This document shows, piece by piece, positions 36,900 through 48,900 of a DNA stretch of 64,000 nt (position 1 is the stretch's first letter; every line of letters begins with the position of its first letter). A program made the translations under genes and the position numbers. The stretch comes from Azadirachta indica (taxonomy: Eukaryota; Streptophyta; Magnoliopsida; Sapindales; Meliaceae): positions 11,388,274-11,452,273 of the forward strand of contig CM040444.1 of the NCBI GenBank assembly GCA_022749755.1. The letters are read 5' to 3'. The notes below the pieces were generated by a model, which had not been told where the DNA came from, searched no databases, and was given only the letters and a program-made list of their open reading frames with translations.

Positions 36900-38263
36900 G
36901 GGAGAATGACAGTGTGATGCCTGTTTTTGAAAATAAATGTCAAGTAGGTACCCAAGTTGAAAATATTTGTCAGTAACATCTCTTCCGTTAAAATTTTCCG
37001 TCTCTGTTATATTTTGACCACCTTTGACCATTATAATGACATAATTATCCTGCTGACTTATATTAATGAATAAATTTACATAAATATCCCTAAATCTCAA
37101 GTTTTTAACAAATTAAATATAATATATATATTAATTGAACCTTTAAGAGCCAAGCCTTAGAGATGAATTGGATAAATTAAAAAAAAAATTGGTAACATAA
37201 ATGTAAGCGAGAAAGAAGAAAAATTAAAATTATAAAGAAAACAATATGCCAAAAGCCAAGAAATAAGAATTAGAAAGCAATAAAGTAGTAGTAGCAAAAT
37301 TGGTAGCAATAGAAATGCAGCTTCAACCAACCATCATTCGGCAAACAAAGCTAAAAATAACCTTGAACCACAGAACAAGGCAAAGGCAAAGACATAAAAG
37401 CATAGCAGTAACAAATCCAAACCACTAAACAGTTAATAAGTCTAAATTCATTATTATTCTAAATTCCTAATTACCAAAATCCCTAATTAATGCCTTAATA
37501 TAAACAATTAATAAACCAAATTATCAATTTATTTTTAATCTATCAACCAAATTATTCATTAATTTTAATCCATCAACCACATTATTATTCAATTTTAATC
37601 TATCACCAAATTATCAATCAAAGAAACTTCACTCCTTAAACACTACTTCAATCCATTCAAAAGCTACTTTAAATCCTACACCAATTCCATTCCATAATCC
37701 TTATAATTTACACAATACTCTAATTTAATCCCAAATCAATCAATTTGGTAAAGAAAGAAGATGAAGACCAAAAGGGAGAGAAAGAAAGAAGATGAAGACC
37801 AAAAGAGAGAGAAGAATAAAAAAGAAAAAGACCAAAAGAGAGAAAAAGGAAAGAAGAAGATGGAAATAAGAAGAAGAAACAATGAAAGAAGAAGAATAAA
37901 GAAAAAGATGGAAATAAGAAGAAGAAGAAGACGAAGAAGGAAAAGAAGTAGGGGCGGCTGCACGAAGAAAAGGAAGATAAAGTTTAGGTTTTTTCTTTAA
38001 TTTTTTTGTTGTATAATTATTTTTATTAAATATAATTTATTTTTTTATATTTATTTTTAAATCAAAATCACTATTTTATGCTCCAATGTAAAAAATAAAT
38101 ATGTTTTTTAATTTTTTTAAAATTAAAAAATGAGTATTATACCCTTTTTTATTATAATAGGGACAAAAAATTTTAACGAAGGGGTGTTACTGACAAATAT
38201 TCTTGACTTGCGTACTTACTTAACATTTATTTTCAAAAATAGGTACCAAATTGTCATTCTCCC
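36900..38263. mobile_element. Mutator-like element with perfect 9-bp target duplication
   Basis: The 1364-bp element starts GGGAGAATGACAGTGTGATG and ends in the inverse of GGGAGAATGACAATTTGGTA. The inverted repeats run about 100 bp with scattered differences. It is flanked by identical TTATTTATT (36891..36899 and 38264..38272). No transposase is present. The interior includes a purine-rich strand (37755..37980, GAA and AGA repeats) and A-rich sequence. A related end is present at about 52730..52829 in another context, so this is a family. Non-autonomous Mutator-like status follows from the 9-bp duplication and long inverted repeats. Confidence 0.88.
37755..37980. repeat. Purine-rich (GAAGAA-type) tract
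   Basis: About 225 bp is almost pure purine on the + strand, with AAGAAGA and AAAAGAGAGA words and a repeated AAGAAGATGAAGACCAAAAG. It opens frames on both strands (Lys/Arg/Glu-rich or Leu/Phe/Ser-rich), which are low-complexity artefacts. Confidence 0.8.
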
Positions 38264-38272
38264 TTATTTATT

Positions 38273-39391
38273 ATTATTGTTAAATTGATATTAGGAGATG
38301 ATTCGAAGGAGATAGAGAAGTTGACAAAACAATAGAATTATAACACATTTATCATGTAGGTATTTTTATACATTTGGTAAATTTTGCTTTTAAAACTGAA
38401 AGAAGGGTGTTTTGTTATAGATAATATTTTGATAAATGTGTATTAAATTTATGAATTATCATGTATTGATTCAATTAATTATTTTTCGAATTGAATTTAA
38501 ATAATAATATTTATATGAATGTTATATTTACAAATACGGTGAAAAAATTATATCAACACATGTTGTGTTTTTATAAATAAATAATTTGTATGAAAATTTT
38601 GTGAAATAATTTGATTAATGAAAATGTAATAGGCATGGTGGTTTTTATGATGAGGTACCAATGTTTGGGGCGACGGTCTCTAAAAATAATGCCCCTAAAA
38701 GCTTTTTTAATTGGAGTGACGGTTCTTGAGAATATTGCCCTTTAAGGACGTTTTTGAAACGGTAACAATTTCTTAGAATAATACCTCAAAAGTACATATG
38801 ACTAGTTTTTGAGACGGTGGTTCTTCGAAATAATACCTGTAAAGTACGAAAAAACAAAATTAATAGAAATTGTTTTTAAATAATGGAATTAATGTGTTTT
38901 ATATTGTTTATATGAATATTGAAATTTAGATTTTGACTTGATATTTTACTACACTCTTTGTTGGAAATCAAGAAGTGTTTTTTATGTTTAAATTTATTTA
39001 TTGTAAATTTTAAAATTGACTTTGTATATATATATATTTACTAGATATTAGCTCATCCATGCTTTTCAATTTTAGATAATATTGACGATTTTGTAAGTAG
39101 AAGACATAAGATATTTTAGGATAGGAATTTTACTACTTTTGAAACTATATGTAATTATAGGTGCAAGAGTTCATAGTGTATGGTTTTGATGTATTTTCTA
39201 TGTTTGTACTTGAATTTTAGAAACTGTAAAATTGCCTATATTTTGTTAAGTAATGAAATGAACTGAATGGTGTTTAATTTTATTAGGAGTGTTGAAAATA
39301 AGATTTTAAAAACTTACAGGATTATATGTTGGGCATATGTTATATTATATAAGAAATTCTGTTGACATTTTTTAGAATTAAGAATGTTACA
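38273..39391 (-). repeat. LTR-like block interrupting the Athila-like RT
   Basis: The Athila RT frame stops abruptly at about 39391. On the - strand the new sequence begins TGTAACATTCTTAATTC; TGTAAC is a common first hexamer of Gypsy LTRs. The block is AT-rich and contains a degenerate tandem repeat at about 38660..38850. Its other end is not resolved because the Mutator-like element adjoins it. No frame is seen. Confidence 0.4.
38660..38850. repeat. Degenerate tandem repeat, unit about 45-55 bp
   Basis: Four copies share a GACGGT core and an ATAATGCCCCTAAAA-like tail: near 38670, 38718, 38757 and 38814. Variants are GACGGTCTCTAAAAATAATG, GACGGTTCTTGAGAATATTG, ACGGTAACAATTTCTTAGAA and GACGGTGGTTCTTCGAAATA. 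Subterminal repeats of this sort are common in DNA transposons, but no matching termini were found. Confidence 0.6.
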
Positions 39392-39823
39392 TGCCATCCC
39401 ACTTTTTTTTAAACACAATTTGAACTAAACTAACCCATGAGCTATGAGAAATAATATTAATGATCCTAGCATTCAACAACTTTAATACTTTTGCACGCAC
39501 TACTTCCTTCTTCGTCGGATTGAGTCTACGTTGATGCTCAATGGTTAGTTTGTAGTTCTCTTCCATTAAATTTTGTACATACAAATGGCCAGACTAATAC
39601 CCTTAATATCTGCAATGGACTAACCCAAAGCGGACTTATGCTTCCTCAATACCTCAAGCAATTTCATCTTTTCATCTTGATTTAAAAGCATCGAGATAAT
39701 TATTGAAAATATTGAGTTCTCTCCTAAAAAAGGATATCTAAAATAGTCCAGCAATTCTTTAAACACCAAGCCATTATGAGAAATCTCCATAGCCTTCTTA
39801 GATTCAACCTCTTCATTTTTCAA
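39392..39823 (-). pseudogene. Athila-like RT start, truncated
   Basis: The - strand frames 39823..39620 and 39584..39387 match the linker and start of Athila RT: a KHKSALG phrase, then IEHQRRLNPTKKEVVRAKV and SSWVSLVQIVFKKKWDGM, where functional relatives read VPKKGGMTV. The frame is cut at this point by another repeat, so the catalytic YxDD part of RT is absent. Confidence 0.85.
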
Positions 39824-40087
39824 TTCACTTTTAACAAAATTGTCACACCCAATCTCATCAACTAGTAAAGCTTCTTATGCACGAACTTTATCAATCAAAT
39901 CTCTATAATTATCATAACAATCATCATCAAGATTAAAGTCATGCAACACGTTATTTTTAGATAAAGATTTCACAAGATATCTTTCTAACAGATCTTTAGG
40001 CATCACATCACATATCTCTTACACACTCTGACATTAAATCAATTTTGTTGCAAGAATGTTTCTTATCCAAAAATTTCAAAAAATTGC

Positions 40088-40700
40088 CTAAAGATATGTG
40101 AATTTTACCTCTTCTTCATTAACTTGTAGAGTAAGCTTTCCATTATACACGTCGATCAAAACTTTATTGATAGCAAAAAATGGTTTTCTAAGTATGATAG
40201 GAACCTTGCGATCCTCTTTCATATCCAACACCATAAAATCAATCGGAAATATAAACTTATCCATCTTCACTAGTACATCTTCAATGATTTCTTGCGGATA
40301 AGTGAGTGAGCGATCTGCCATTTGCAATGAAATGGTTGTCGGTTTAACTTGTTTCAAACCCAACTTCTGAAAAACCGAAAGTGTGATAGTGAAAATTAGA
40401 TTTTTCAATAGTCATGGGATAGTGAAACTACCCGAATCTTTTTCTTTCTTTAGCAACTTTCTGTGAAGGATTAAACTACAATCCTATGTTAACCTAACAG
40501 TCTTATATTCCTCTAAATGCCTCTTTTTTGACATTACTTCCTTTATAAACTTCGCATAATTAGGCATTTGTTCCATTGCATCTATAAATAGAATATTAAT
40601 ATGAAACATTTTGAACATTTTGAACTTGGAGAGTTGAGCATCCATCTGCTTTTGAAACCTTTGAAAAAAAAGCAATGGTGGTACAATCATTGGAGGATTA
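40088..40700 (-). pseudogene. Athila-like protease remnant
   Basis: The frame 40690..40484 encodes the pre-protease phrase PNYAKFIKEVMSKKRHLEE. The frame 40408..40088 encodes most of a retropepsin-like domain of the Athila type: LSVFQKLGLKQVKPTTISLQ, then ADRSLTYPQEIIEDVLVK and KVPIILRKPF (active relatives have GRPF). The aspartyl active-site segment between them is damaged. Non-functional. Confidence 0.85.
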
Positions 40701-40893
40701 TTCGAAAATAAGATTCTATGTGGCTATGATACTTGCTTTTGTGATTCCTCTTCAACTTCCTTTCCAATCACTTTACTTTTCTTCATTTTATCCTTCTTAG
40801 TTTCATTCTCCTTAGGCTTAGGTGGCTCTAACTTCCTAGATGATTGCCTTGCATTAATCTTTAAGATTTAACTCTATGTCACGAAGAAACTTC

Positions 40894-42286
40894 CTAGATG
40901 ATTACTATTTGATTAAATTGGTAAGTTGGCCAATTTGAGTTTCTAATAACTTCATTGTGGTATTCATGTTTTGTGAAATCAGTCTCAAAGCTATTATGTC
41001 CAGCTTCATCCATGTTGAACCGATTTCTTGTTTCAACTATGAAGGTTCCCATTAGATCCTTCAAAGATGGGTTCTTCTTCACCATTAATTGTTAGAAACC
41101 CAGTAGGTGATATGGTTGCTAAGCATTTCTCTAATTTTCATAGGAGAAATTCTCATAATTGCAGAGTCCAAGGTGATAATGAGTTGGCCAGTTTGGTCGA
41201 AAGTTGTAATTTTGGCTATTGATATATTGACACTGCTCCTCTCCCAAACTTTCATTAACATATGATGAACTAGCAACCATTGTTCTCTTGACTTGAAGAT
41301 GCATATTTTATGGTAATGTTTTGAATTTGGTTTGCCAAAATCGCTACTTGGGTTAAAAGTGATACCATGTGACCTACCTTATGAACCATCGCAGCACTTT
41401 TCACAATTAATCTTTCACTAAGCTAATGGTAGTTATTGCACACCATTTCTTTGAGCAAAGCATAGGCTTCTTTAGCCGTCTTCGACAACAAAGTACCCCC
41501 AACTGCCGCATCTACAATCGTTCCAATTTGTTTATTCAATACATTGTAGAACAATTGTATCTAAAACCAATCTTAGTACTCATGTTAAAGACACTTCCTA
41601 ATTAGATCTTTGAATCGCTCCCAAGACTCATACAATAGTTCAAAGTTCAACTACTTAAACTATGCAAACTATGAAGTATTTAAAGATGAAAAGAACTTGG
41701 TGAGGAATTTCTGGGCCAATTCTTCCCACGTAATTATGCTTTCAAGCTGCAACGATTACAACCATCCTTTAACCTTGTCTCTCAATGCAAACAGGAACAA
41801 TCTCATACGAATTAGGTCTTAATCTACCCTATTGATCTTGATGGTGTTGCAAACTTCCAAGAATATGGCCAAATAAATGTTAGGGTCCTCATGAGACAAA
41901 CACTTGCATTGATTCTGCTGAACCATGTTAATTAAGGCAGGTGTGAGCTTAAAATTGTTAACACTGATGGCTTGTCAGTGAATTTCAGAATATTTACCAT
42001 TAACCATTGGCCTGAAATAGTTTTGAGAAGCTCTAGGTTGTTGAGGTTGTGGTTGTGGATTATGATTTCCTTCATTTGCTATGGCTCTAGTTCTATTCGT
42101 CCTTTCTCTTCTCAATCAGCAAAAAGTTCATTCAATTTCTGGGTCGAAAGCGACAAGTTGAAGACTATAGACTATTTGCGTACACTTGTGAAATTCACAA
42201 ATAAAACAAAGCTTAAGGAAAAACAAAAGAAAATAAAGCCTAGATTAAGATTGAACAATTTTACTACGGTATCAGCAATAATTTAA
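40894..42286 (-). pseudogene. Athila-like gag remnant
   Basis: Read on the - strand, the gag core is legible at about 41640..41380: ESWERFKDLIRKC, then LFYNVLNKQIGTIVDAAVGG and KEAYALLKEM, interrupted by stops. The part 41276..40894 continues as the poorly conserved gag C-terminus. The N-terminal part lies toward 42290 next to the primer-binding site. Gag in active relatives forms the particle. Confidence 0.8.
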
Positions 42287-42291
42287 AATTT

Positions 42292-42319
42292 TCAACTCCC
42301 AGCAACAGTGCTAAAAACT
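42292..42319 (-). other. Primer-binding site region of the Athila-like element
   Basis: The - strand reads TTTAGCACTGTTGCTGGGAG just after the 5' LTR. It resembles the TTTGGCGCCGTTGCCGGGGA primer-binding region usual for Athila/Tat elements, with CpG positions decayed. It sets the orientation and the inner LTR edge. Confidence 0.7.
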
Positions 42320-43779
42320 TGATCATGATAATTTTAATCATAAAGATATAAGTCATATCAAGTAGTAGAGTGATAAATACAAGTATTGTCCTACGAGAAT
42401 TGAAATTTAAATTAAACATTGAGTATTATAGCCTTGAAAACCCTATTTTATTTGAGCAATTCAGATTTATTTAATTATAAACAAAATAATAGAATGAAAT
42501 GAACTATTTAATTGCTAAATAACTAAAAACAAATGCAACTAATTTAAAGAGTATAGATGAGTGAATGAAATATGCAAAGATAGAATATTTAGGGCCTTAA
42601 TTTCACTTATCTTTTCCTATGTTTCCTAAATTGACAATTAATAATGTGTTCTGATTTTATCTACTAATCATAAGATTAAGAGTGAATTCGCTACCTCTCC
42701 AAAGTAGTAAATGAATTACTACGTAACAATTTTCAAATCGATATCCCTATCAAACATGGTTAATTAAATATTTCTTAAGTGTGTCCTATACTAATCACTA
42801 TAGAATCCATTCACCTCTCGGTTCTTGTTTTTATCCTATGTGATAATTAGACTATTTAGGTACTAATTTCCTCTCGGAATCTTAATAACACTAAATTGCA
42901 TTTACCTAATCCAATGAATAAATTAAATCTTCCTAAGAATTTATTCATCTTGAATCATTTAATTTGTCAATCAACAATTTAGAATCAATTAAAGCAAGTA
43001 AATACAACTAAGTAAAATCATTCCGCATTAAAAATATGCCAACTAATCAAACATAATCAAGATAAGCTACATTAAGTCCTTAAAATAAGAATTTTAGCCA
43101 AACATATTAACTATTAACATCAAATTCATCAAGTAATTCATAATCTTTAAATTTAACAAATAAAAATGCAAATGAAATATAAGATGAAAATGATAAAGTT
43201 TAAGAAACTAGACTAGAGATAAGGGCTTCAATAATTTTCCTTCAAGTCTTCTTCCAAATCTTTTACTTTGATTCAATCACCCTTTCTCTCTCTAGGATCC
43301 TTCTTTTTGTTCTTCACATTCTCTCTCAAAAACTCAACTTTCCTTTGTTGGATATCGTGACTATCTATCCTTAAAACATAAAAACCTAGTTTAGACCCAA
43401 ATTAGGCTATTCATACATAATCCTACGGACAAAAATCAACAAAGATCATCATTCTCCTTTCTAAATGGCCCAGGGGCACCCAATTAGCGGGGGACTATTG
43501 AGCTAAAGAAGCAAATGGCATGAGCGTGCCATGATAGTCTCTTCCCAAACTTCACAAATCTTGCACTTTGGTCCCTACTTGTTTGCGTTTTGGTCCTTGA
43601 TCTTTCTCTCGACTTCTCTACCATTTCCTTTTTGAGTTGAATTAATCTTGCATAATCGTTTTTCTAATTTTTTTGCTCAAGGTCACTAAAATTCATCAAA
43701 TATTAACAAGACTTGAGGATTTATAAAACAATTCCAAGTGTTGAAGTGGCCAATAAGTGCATATTCTATGCACTTCTCA
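42320..43779 (-). repeat. 5' LTR of the Athila-like element
   Basis: It aligns with 29814..31266. It starts TGATCATGATAATTTTAATC beside the primer-binding site and ends ATATTCTATGCACTTCTCA. The two LTRs differ at many positions and carry small indels, so the element is old. Confidence 0.8.
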
Positions 43780-43829
43780 ACTTGGCAATTAAAAAAAAAA
43801 GTGTAGCACACACTTACCCTATATGATGC

Positions 43830-44900
43830 CCAAGGTTCTTTTAAAAGATGTGCTCCCTCTAATAAGAATCTCTCCCTGAACACAACTTGTATAAATTAGA
43901 TAACTTGTGAAGTCGATGCATGCTAATGTCTTTAACCAACTTTGCAAAAGTCGATGTAGACAATGCTTTGGTGAAGAAATTAGCAAAATTTTTCTTAGAG
44001 CATATTTGTTTAATATCAATATGATGACTTTGTTAAAGCTCATAAGTGTAGAACTTTGACAAGATGTACTTGGTTCGATCACCTTTTATTATCCTTTTAT
44101 AATTTGTGCAATGCAAATAGCATTATCTTCATATATTATTGTTGAAACATATACAGCAGAATATATATTGCATGTACTCTCAATATGACAGATGATAGAT
44201 CGCAAACATATTTGTTCTCTGCTTGCTTCATGTAATGTCAAGATCTCATAATGATTAGAAGAAGTAACAACAAGAGTTTACTTCGTGGATAACCATGAGA
44301 TTGTTTTGTTGTTATATGTGAAGACATAACCTATTTTTTACTAGACTTTATAAGTATCGGAGAGATTGTCGACATCTGCCTAACCAACAAATATTGAATT
44401 CTTCGTTGGTTCATTAAAATAATATAATCTCAAATTTGTTGTTCCACGAAGGTAACAAAAAATATATTTGATATTATTCTAATGTCAGCGGGTGGATGCA
44501 GAACTAAATTTGACTTATAAGGTCACAAAGAATACGCAAAACTAAATCGAACTTATAAGATCATAGAGAATGCTATATTTAGTCTAGTACATTGTGCCAG
44601 ATATAATAAGACTTCAATAGCATTGAGATATAGTATTTCTGAATCAAATATCTCTTCATCATCTTCTTCAGGATGAAATAAATTCTTTTCAGGATCAAGA
44701 GGCCAGACAATCATAGAGATACTTAACAAACGAGTTTTATCCATATTAAACCATTTAAAAATCTTCTTGACATAAGTATATTGATGGATAAAGATTCTAT
44801 TAGATTTTGTACTCAATTTGTAGGCCGAAACATTATTTGTGGATTTTTTTGTTAAATAAGAAAAAACTAAACATTGTCTTAGCTTATTGATCGAACACAA
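43830..44900 (-). pseudogene. Copia RT/RNase H remnant
   Basis: The frame 44900..44553 encodes a late RT segment: STKSNRIFIHQYTYVKKIFKWFNMDKT and YLAQCTRLNIAFS. Further left, phrases such as YLRGTTNLRLYYFNEP, a GYADxDNLSD-like RNase H start, a SWLSTK segment and a KALPTSTF-equivalent tail near 43950 can be followed through several stops and frame changes. The wording fits the same Copia group as the gag remnants in the palindrome at 25109..29680. It may be the 3' half of a copy split by the Athila-like insertion; that is inference. Confidence 0.8.
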
Positions 44901-44929
44901 ATCTAAACATTGTTGCTAATAGTCATGGC

Positions 44930-45130
44930 AAAAATTCCACATCGAATATTCTATACTGACCACCCCTTTACCTCCATATATATATATATGTAATGCATGA
45001 GTTGAATGAAAGTAATCAAGTGACAATTTACAAAGCCTAGCAAAACTTAAAAAATCTTGCATTTTAGTCCAAATATTTCTATATCTTATTTTAGACTCTA
45101 TTTATATAAAAAAATTTGAGCTTACGGCTT
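44930..45130. repeat. LTR-like segment matching 29340..29530 in inverse
   Basis: The + strand here reads as the reverse complement of 29530..29340, sharing GTAATGCATGAGTTGAAT and CTAGCAAAACTTA-type strings. It lies just upstream of the Copia RT remnant but in the opposite sense to it. Its start contains a (TA)n run. Confidence 0.65.
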
Positions 45131-45974
45131 AGCCTAAACTTTCTTGATATTATTAGAAATTACAAGAATTTTATTATAAATGTATATTTTTGGAAATAAT
45201 AATTTTATAAGATTTTCTTCAATTGATTGTTCTTAAAAGGCTATTTGTCACTTTCTCAAACCTTAGGAAATCTACGGAGAATTGATTATGATTAGACTAA
45301 AATTTTTTTTTTCTCCCAAAGGTCAAGGAATATCTATTAAGTATATTACTATAAACTACAGAGAGTCTTTAAGATTTATTTATATATATAATTAACACAT
45401 ATTTATCACAAACTATAAGGGGTTTTGTAAAATTTATCTTTACATGATTCAAATATGATAAGGAGTTCGTAGAAGGATAAATGCCAATTTCTCAAATTTT
45501 AGGAGAATTTTTGGAAGTACTAAAAACTACTATACTAATATATATTTATCCTAAATTCAGGACATTTATTGTTAATATAGCCATAAATAAAGGATATATT
45601 TGATATTACTAGCTTTCACTTAACTTGAAAGCAAAACTAAAATTTTGTTCAGTAAATATCAATTTTTAATGCAATCCACACTTTTGAGCTAATATTTTGA
45701 TATCTTATACTTATTATCTCACAAAAGTCGTGACTTCAAAAACAAAACATATCAATACAAAAAGATACCGTAATACATAGACTACATATGTTATAACTAG
45801 TTAAAGCTATAATGTTGACAAAAGCATAAACAAAATTTCCTACTCTTATGCATGATTGCATAATTTGGTGCTAAAAAAAGGAGAAAGCTATTTCAGCCAA
45901 AACATATCAAGAGAGAAGGGAGTAAAGAGGCAGACTGCTCTTCATCAGAAGTTGGATTGCAGCTTGCAGAACAG
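45131..45974. other. 3' flank of the dehydratase gene, no gene seen
   Basis: The sequence is AT-rich. Two diverged copies of about 45 bp (ACTTTCTCAAACCTTAGGA near 45250; ATTTCTCAAATTTTAGGAG near 45490) suggest an old repeat. The part from about 45750 to 45974 is the likely 3' UTR of the - strand gene. Confidence 0.5.
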
Positions 45975-48900
45975 TTACAATCCAAAATCGAGTTCAGCTC
46001 GCTTCAGCACAGATGTAACCCGCTCAAAAAATGCAGGTTCTTTTTCCTTGATATCATCGAGTGTCCTCGATTCATGTTCATCTGCCTGCAAACAACAAAA
46101 GAAAGAATTTTAGGAAAACAAAATTTGCAAAAAGATTTTCTGCGGAAAAAGCGAATGCTTTCATTGTCAGTGCATTTGATATCTTCAACTACCTCCCTAG
46201 GTCCAAGGCAAGGGAAAAGTAAACAGAAAATCATCAGTCCAGCAGCTAAAGATGTTCTAAAGCATAAAAGTTGTTTTTATCCTGCAGTACATTTGATACC
46301 TAAATGAAAACATACACAGGCATCATCACAGCTAAGATTTCTTCCCTTTGTTTTTTTCAAAATATTTTTATTTTTCAGGTGGAGTTACCAAAATGGGAGC
46401 ATGGATTGGCTAATGAAGTAAGATATGAAATTATGAATTTTAGAAAACATGGAACTTCTATAAATCATGTATGTGATTGCTGATTTTCTTAAAGTGTATT
46501 AAGAATCTCCTTGAACTAACAAATGCATTTCCCATATAAGTTAACTCCCAGTTAGTATTGGTAAACCATTTGTTTGCTTTCTGTACCTTGGCATTAGGAT
46601 CAAGCAGAAGTATGAAACAGATTGACACAGAGATGAACGTAAAAGCAGATTTCAAAATTAACTTAGGCAACATCTTACATGGAGACAGCAGTAAGGAATC
46701 ACCTATGGTGAAATGGCAATTTTGTTAAATAAGAAAAGAACATAAGTCAAAAGGGCATAAACCTATTTCAAAAGGATCAAAGCATCAAATGATGATGCTA
46801 TAGGAAAGCTGTGACCAAACAATAGTACTAAAACGTTAACTAAACTTATTTGCGAATTAAACAGGAAATATTATAGAGAGTTATTTTGACAATCAAACAT
46901 GCATTTTAAAGCTTACAACAGCTATTTAGAGTGACTAAAGCTCTGAGATACCTCTTTAAATTTCAAAAGAATCAAGTTTGATACAGTTGCTGGCTTTGCT
47001 CGATCCCACCTGAAATGAAATGATGAATAAACATACAACAATGCCAGTAAACATTGGTCATTTACAGAAGAACAATTTTCTCGAGATGCATACTGATAAC
47101 TATAAATAGTCACAACACTATATTTACTTATAGCTACAGTACAGTATTAGAAAACAAAATCAAATAACTTATGGATGGTTAAAGTTCAACCATGTTCTGA
47201 AATACGTATATTTGGAGCAATATCGCAAAACTAAAACTATTTCATGCAATTATTGATTTAAGAGTTACAATTCAACGAAAGCCATCTAGAATGGACTCAA
47301 GTCTAAACATCCGTTGCTTTAAGCAATCAACAAGGAAGCTATTTTAAGGGTGAATATACACATATAAATGCGCCAAATTATGAGTATAGTTATGAACTTG
47401 TAGTTAATGCTCTTTATGAAAAATTTTGAACACTATTAACAGACAAATTGGTCGTAGTTCTGATTGCTCGTCTTTTACTAGTTCCTATGAATTAGGGGAA
47501 TATATTTCCATTGATTATTGTAAATTGTTAAGTCTTCAAGAAAAAAAGAAATTTTAATGTTTTGCAATAGTGGAAAGCAAATGAAAGTATTTTATTTGTG
47601 CTATCCATCATAACTCGCGATTTACTGACTCCTTCGGTGTCCACTATAGCATTGGAATCTGCTTTTAGTGCAGCGAACAAGGTATTGGATGAAAGCATAT
47701 CAAGATTGTCATAAAAAATATTGGATTGCTTAATATGCTTGAAAGATTGAGAGGATGAAGAAGAGAAAGCTCAGAACTACATGGATCATATGGAAATGGA
47801 AAATGATTCCATAAATGTTTCTGTCCATGAAAATTAGTTTGTTTACAATTTAGATTTTTAATATTTGTAATTTTTATGTAGAATAATAAAATGGGTGAAG
47901 TGATGCAAGTTGGTTCAACAGGTACCAACATAGTTAGGAATACTATAACTGTAGTGATGCAAGTTCACCCATTTGGTTGTTGGTTTGATGCTGTTTGGTT
48001 TTGTCAGATTTTTAAGAAATAAGTTAGGAAACAAAATCTGAATTAATTATTGCAGATTTGATTAGCTTTCTGTTTCCTATTTTCTAGCCTAGAGATTTAT
48101 TAATTATAGGATTCCCTGATTTGGTGGAATTTCTATGTGGGGATTTTCTCTTCTATATATATTGTTCTTATTTCTTATGAAAGATAATATAGTAGAGATG
48201 TTTTCATTCTAAAAACCTACATGGTATCATAGCCAAGTGCTCTTTTTCTCTATTCTTCTCCTAATAATGATGTCGTATAAGTCGATGATGACCGGCGCTC
48301 AAAGAAACTCTACTGCCTCTTCCGGTTCTTCCTGTGCTTCTGAAACTATTCAAACCAACCCTGTTGTTTCTTCGACATCTGTACATGCTGAATATTATTC
48401 CTAAAATTAAACCCTTTCTCTCGCAGATACAAAACTCAATGGACATAACTATCTCGAATGGGCTCAATTCATAAAATTTGCAATTGATGGCAGAGGCAAA
48501 ATTAGGCACATGATTAGAGAAATTTTCAAACCTGCTGTTGGTGATCCAAACCTGGAAAAATGGCAGTTCGAAAATTCTCTTGTTATTGGTTGGCTCATCA
48601 ATTCCATGGAATCTGCGATTGGAAAACCTCACCTATTTCTTCCTACTGCTCGAGATGTCTGGGAAGTCGTTCGAGATCTTTATTCAGACCTAGAGAATTC
48701 TTCTCAAATTTTTGAGTTTAAAACTTGTCTTTGGAAATGCAAGCAGAATGATCATGATGTTACCACTTATTACAATGAATTGATAACATTATGGCAGGAA
48801 CTTGATCAGTGTTATGATGATGTTTGGGAGAATGCGAACGACTATGCTCGCCACAGGAAGAAAGAGGAAAACAATAGACTTTACATGTTTTTAATTGGCC

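Larger units (their letters stand above)
29814..43779 (-). mobile_element. Athila-like Gypsy retrotransposon, broken by later insertions
   Basis: The element reads right to left. Two related LTRs of about 1.45 kb (29814..31266 and 42320..43779) enclose gag, protease and the start of RT. A primer-binding-site-like string follows the 5' LTR, and a polypurine tract (TTTTGGGGTA on the - strand, near 31270) precedes the 3' LTR. The coding part is truncated within RT at about 39391, where other repeats follow. A chromovirus (31392..36146), a Mutator-like element (36900..38263) and an LTR-like block (38273..39391) lie inside. All frames are degenerate. I could not find a clean 5-bp target duplication. 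Confidence 0.8.

Noticed and set aside
37736..38000. Open frames of 75-79 codons on both strands
   Set aside because: They are the two readings of a GAA/AGA-rich purine tract: Lys/Arg/Glu-rich on one strand and Leu/Phe/Ser-rich on the other. Low complexity explains the lack of stops.
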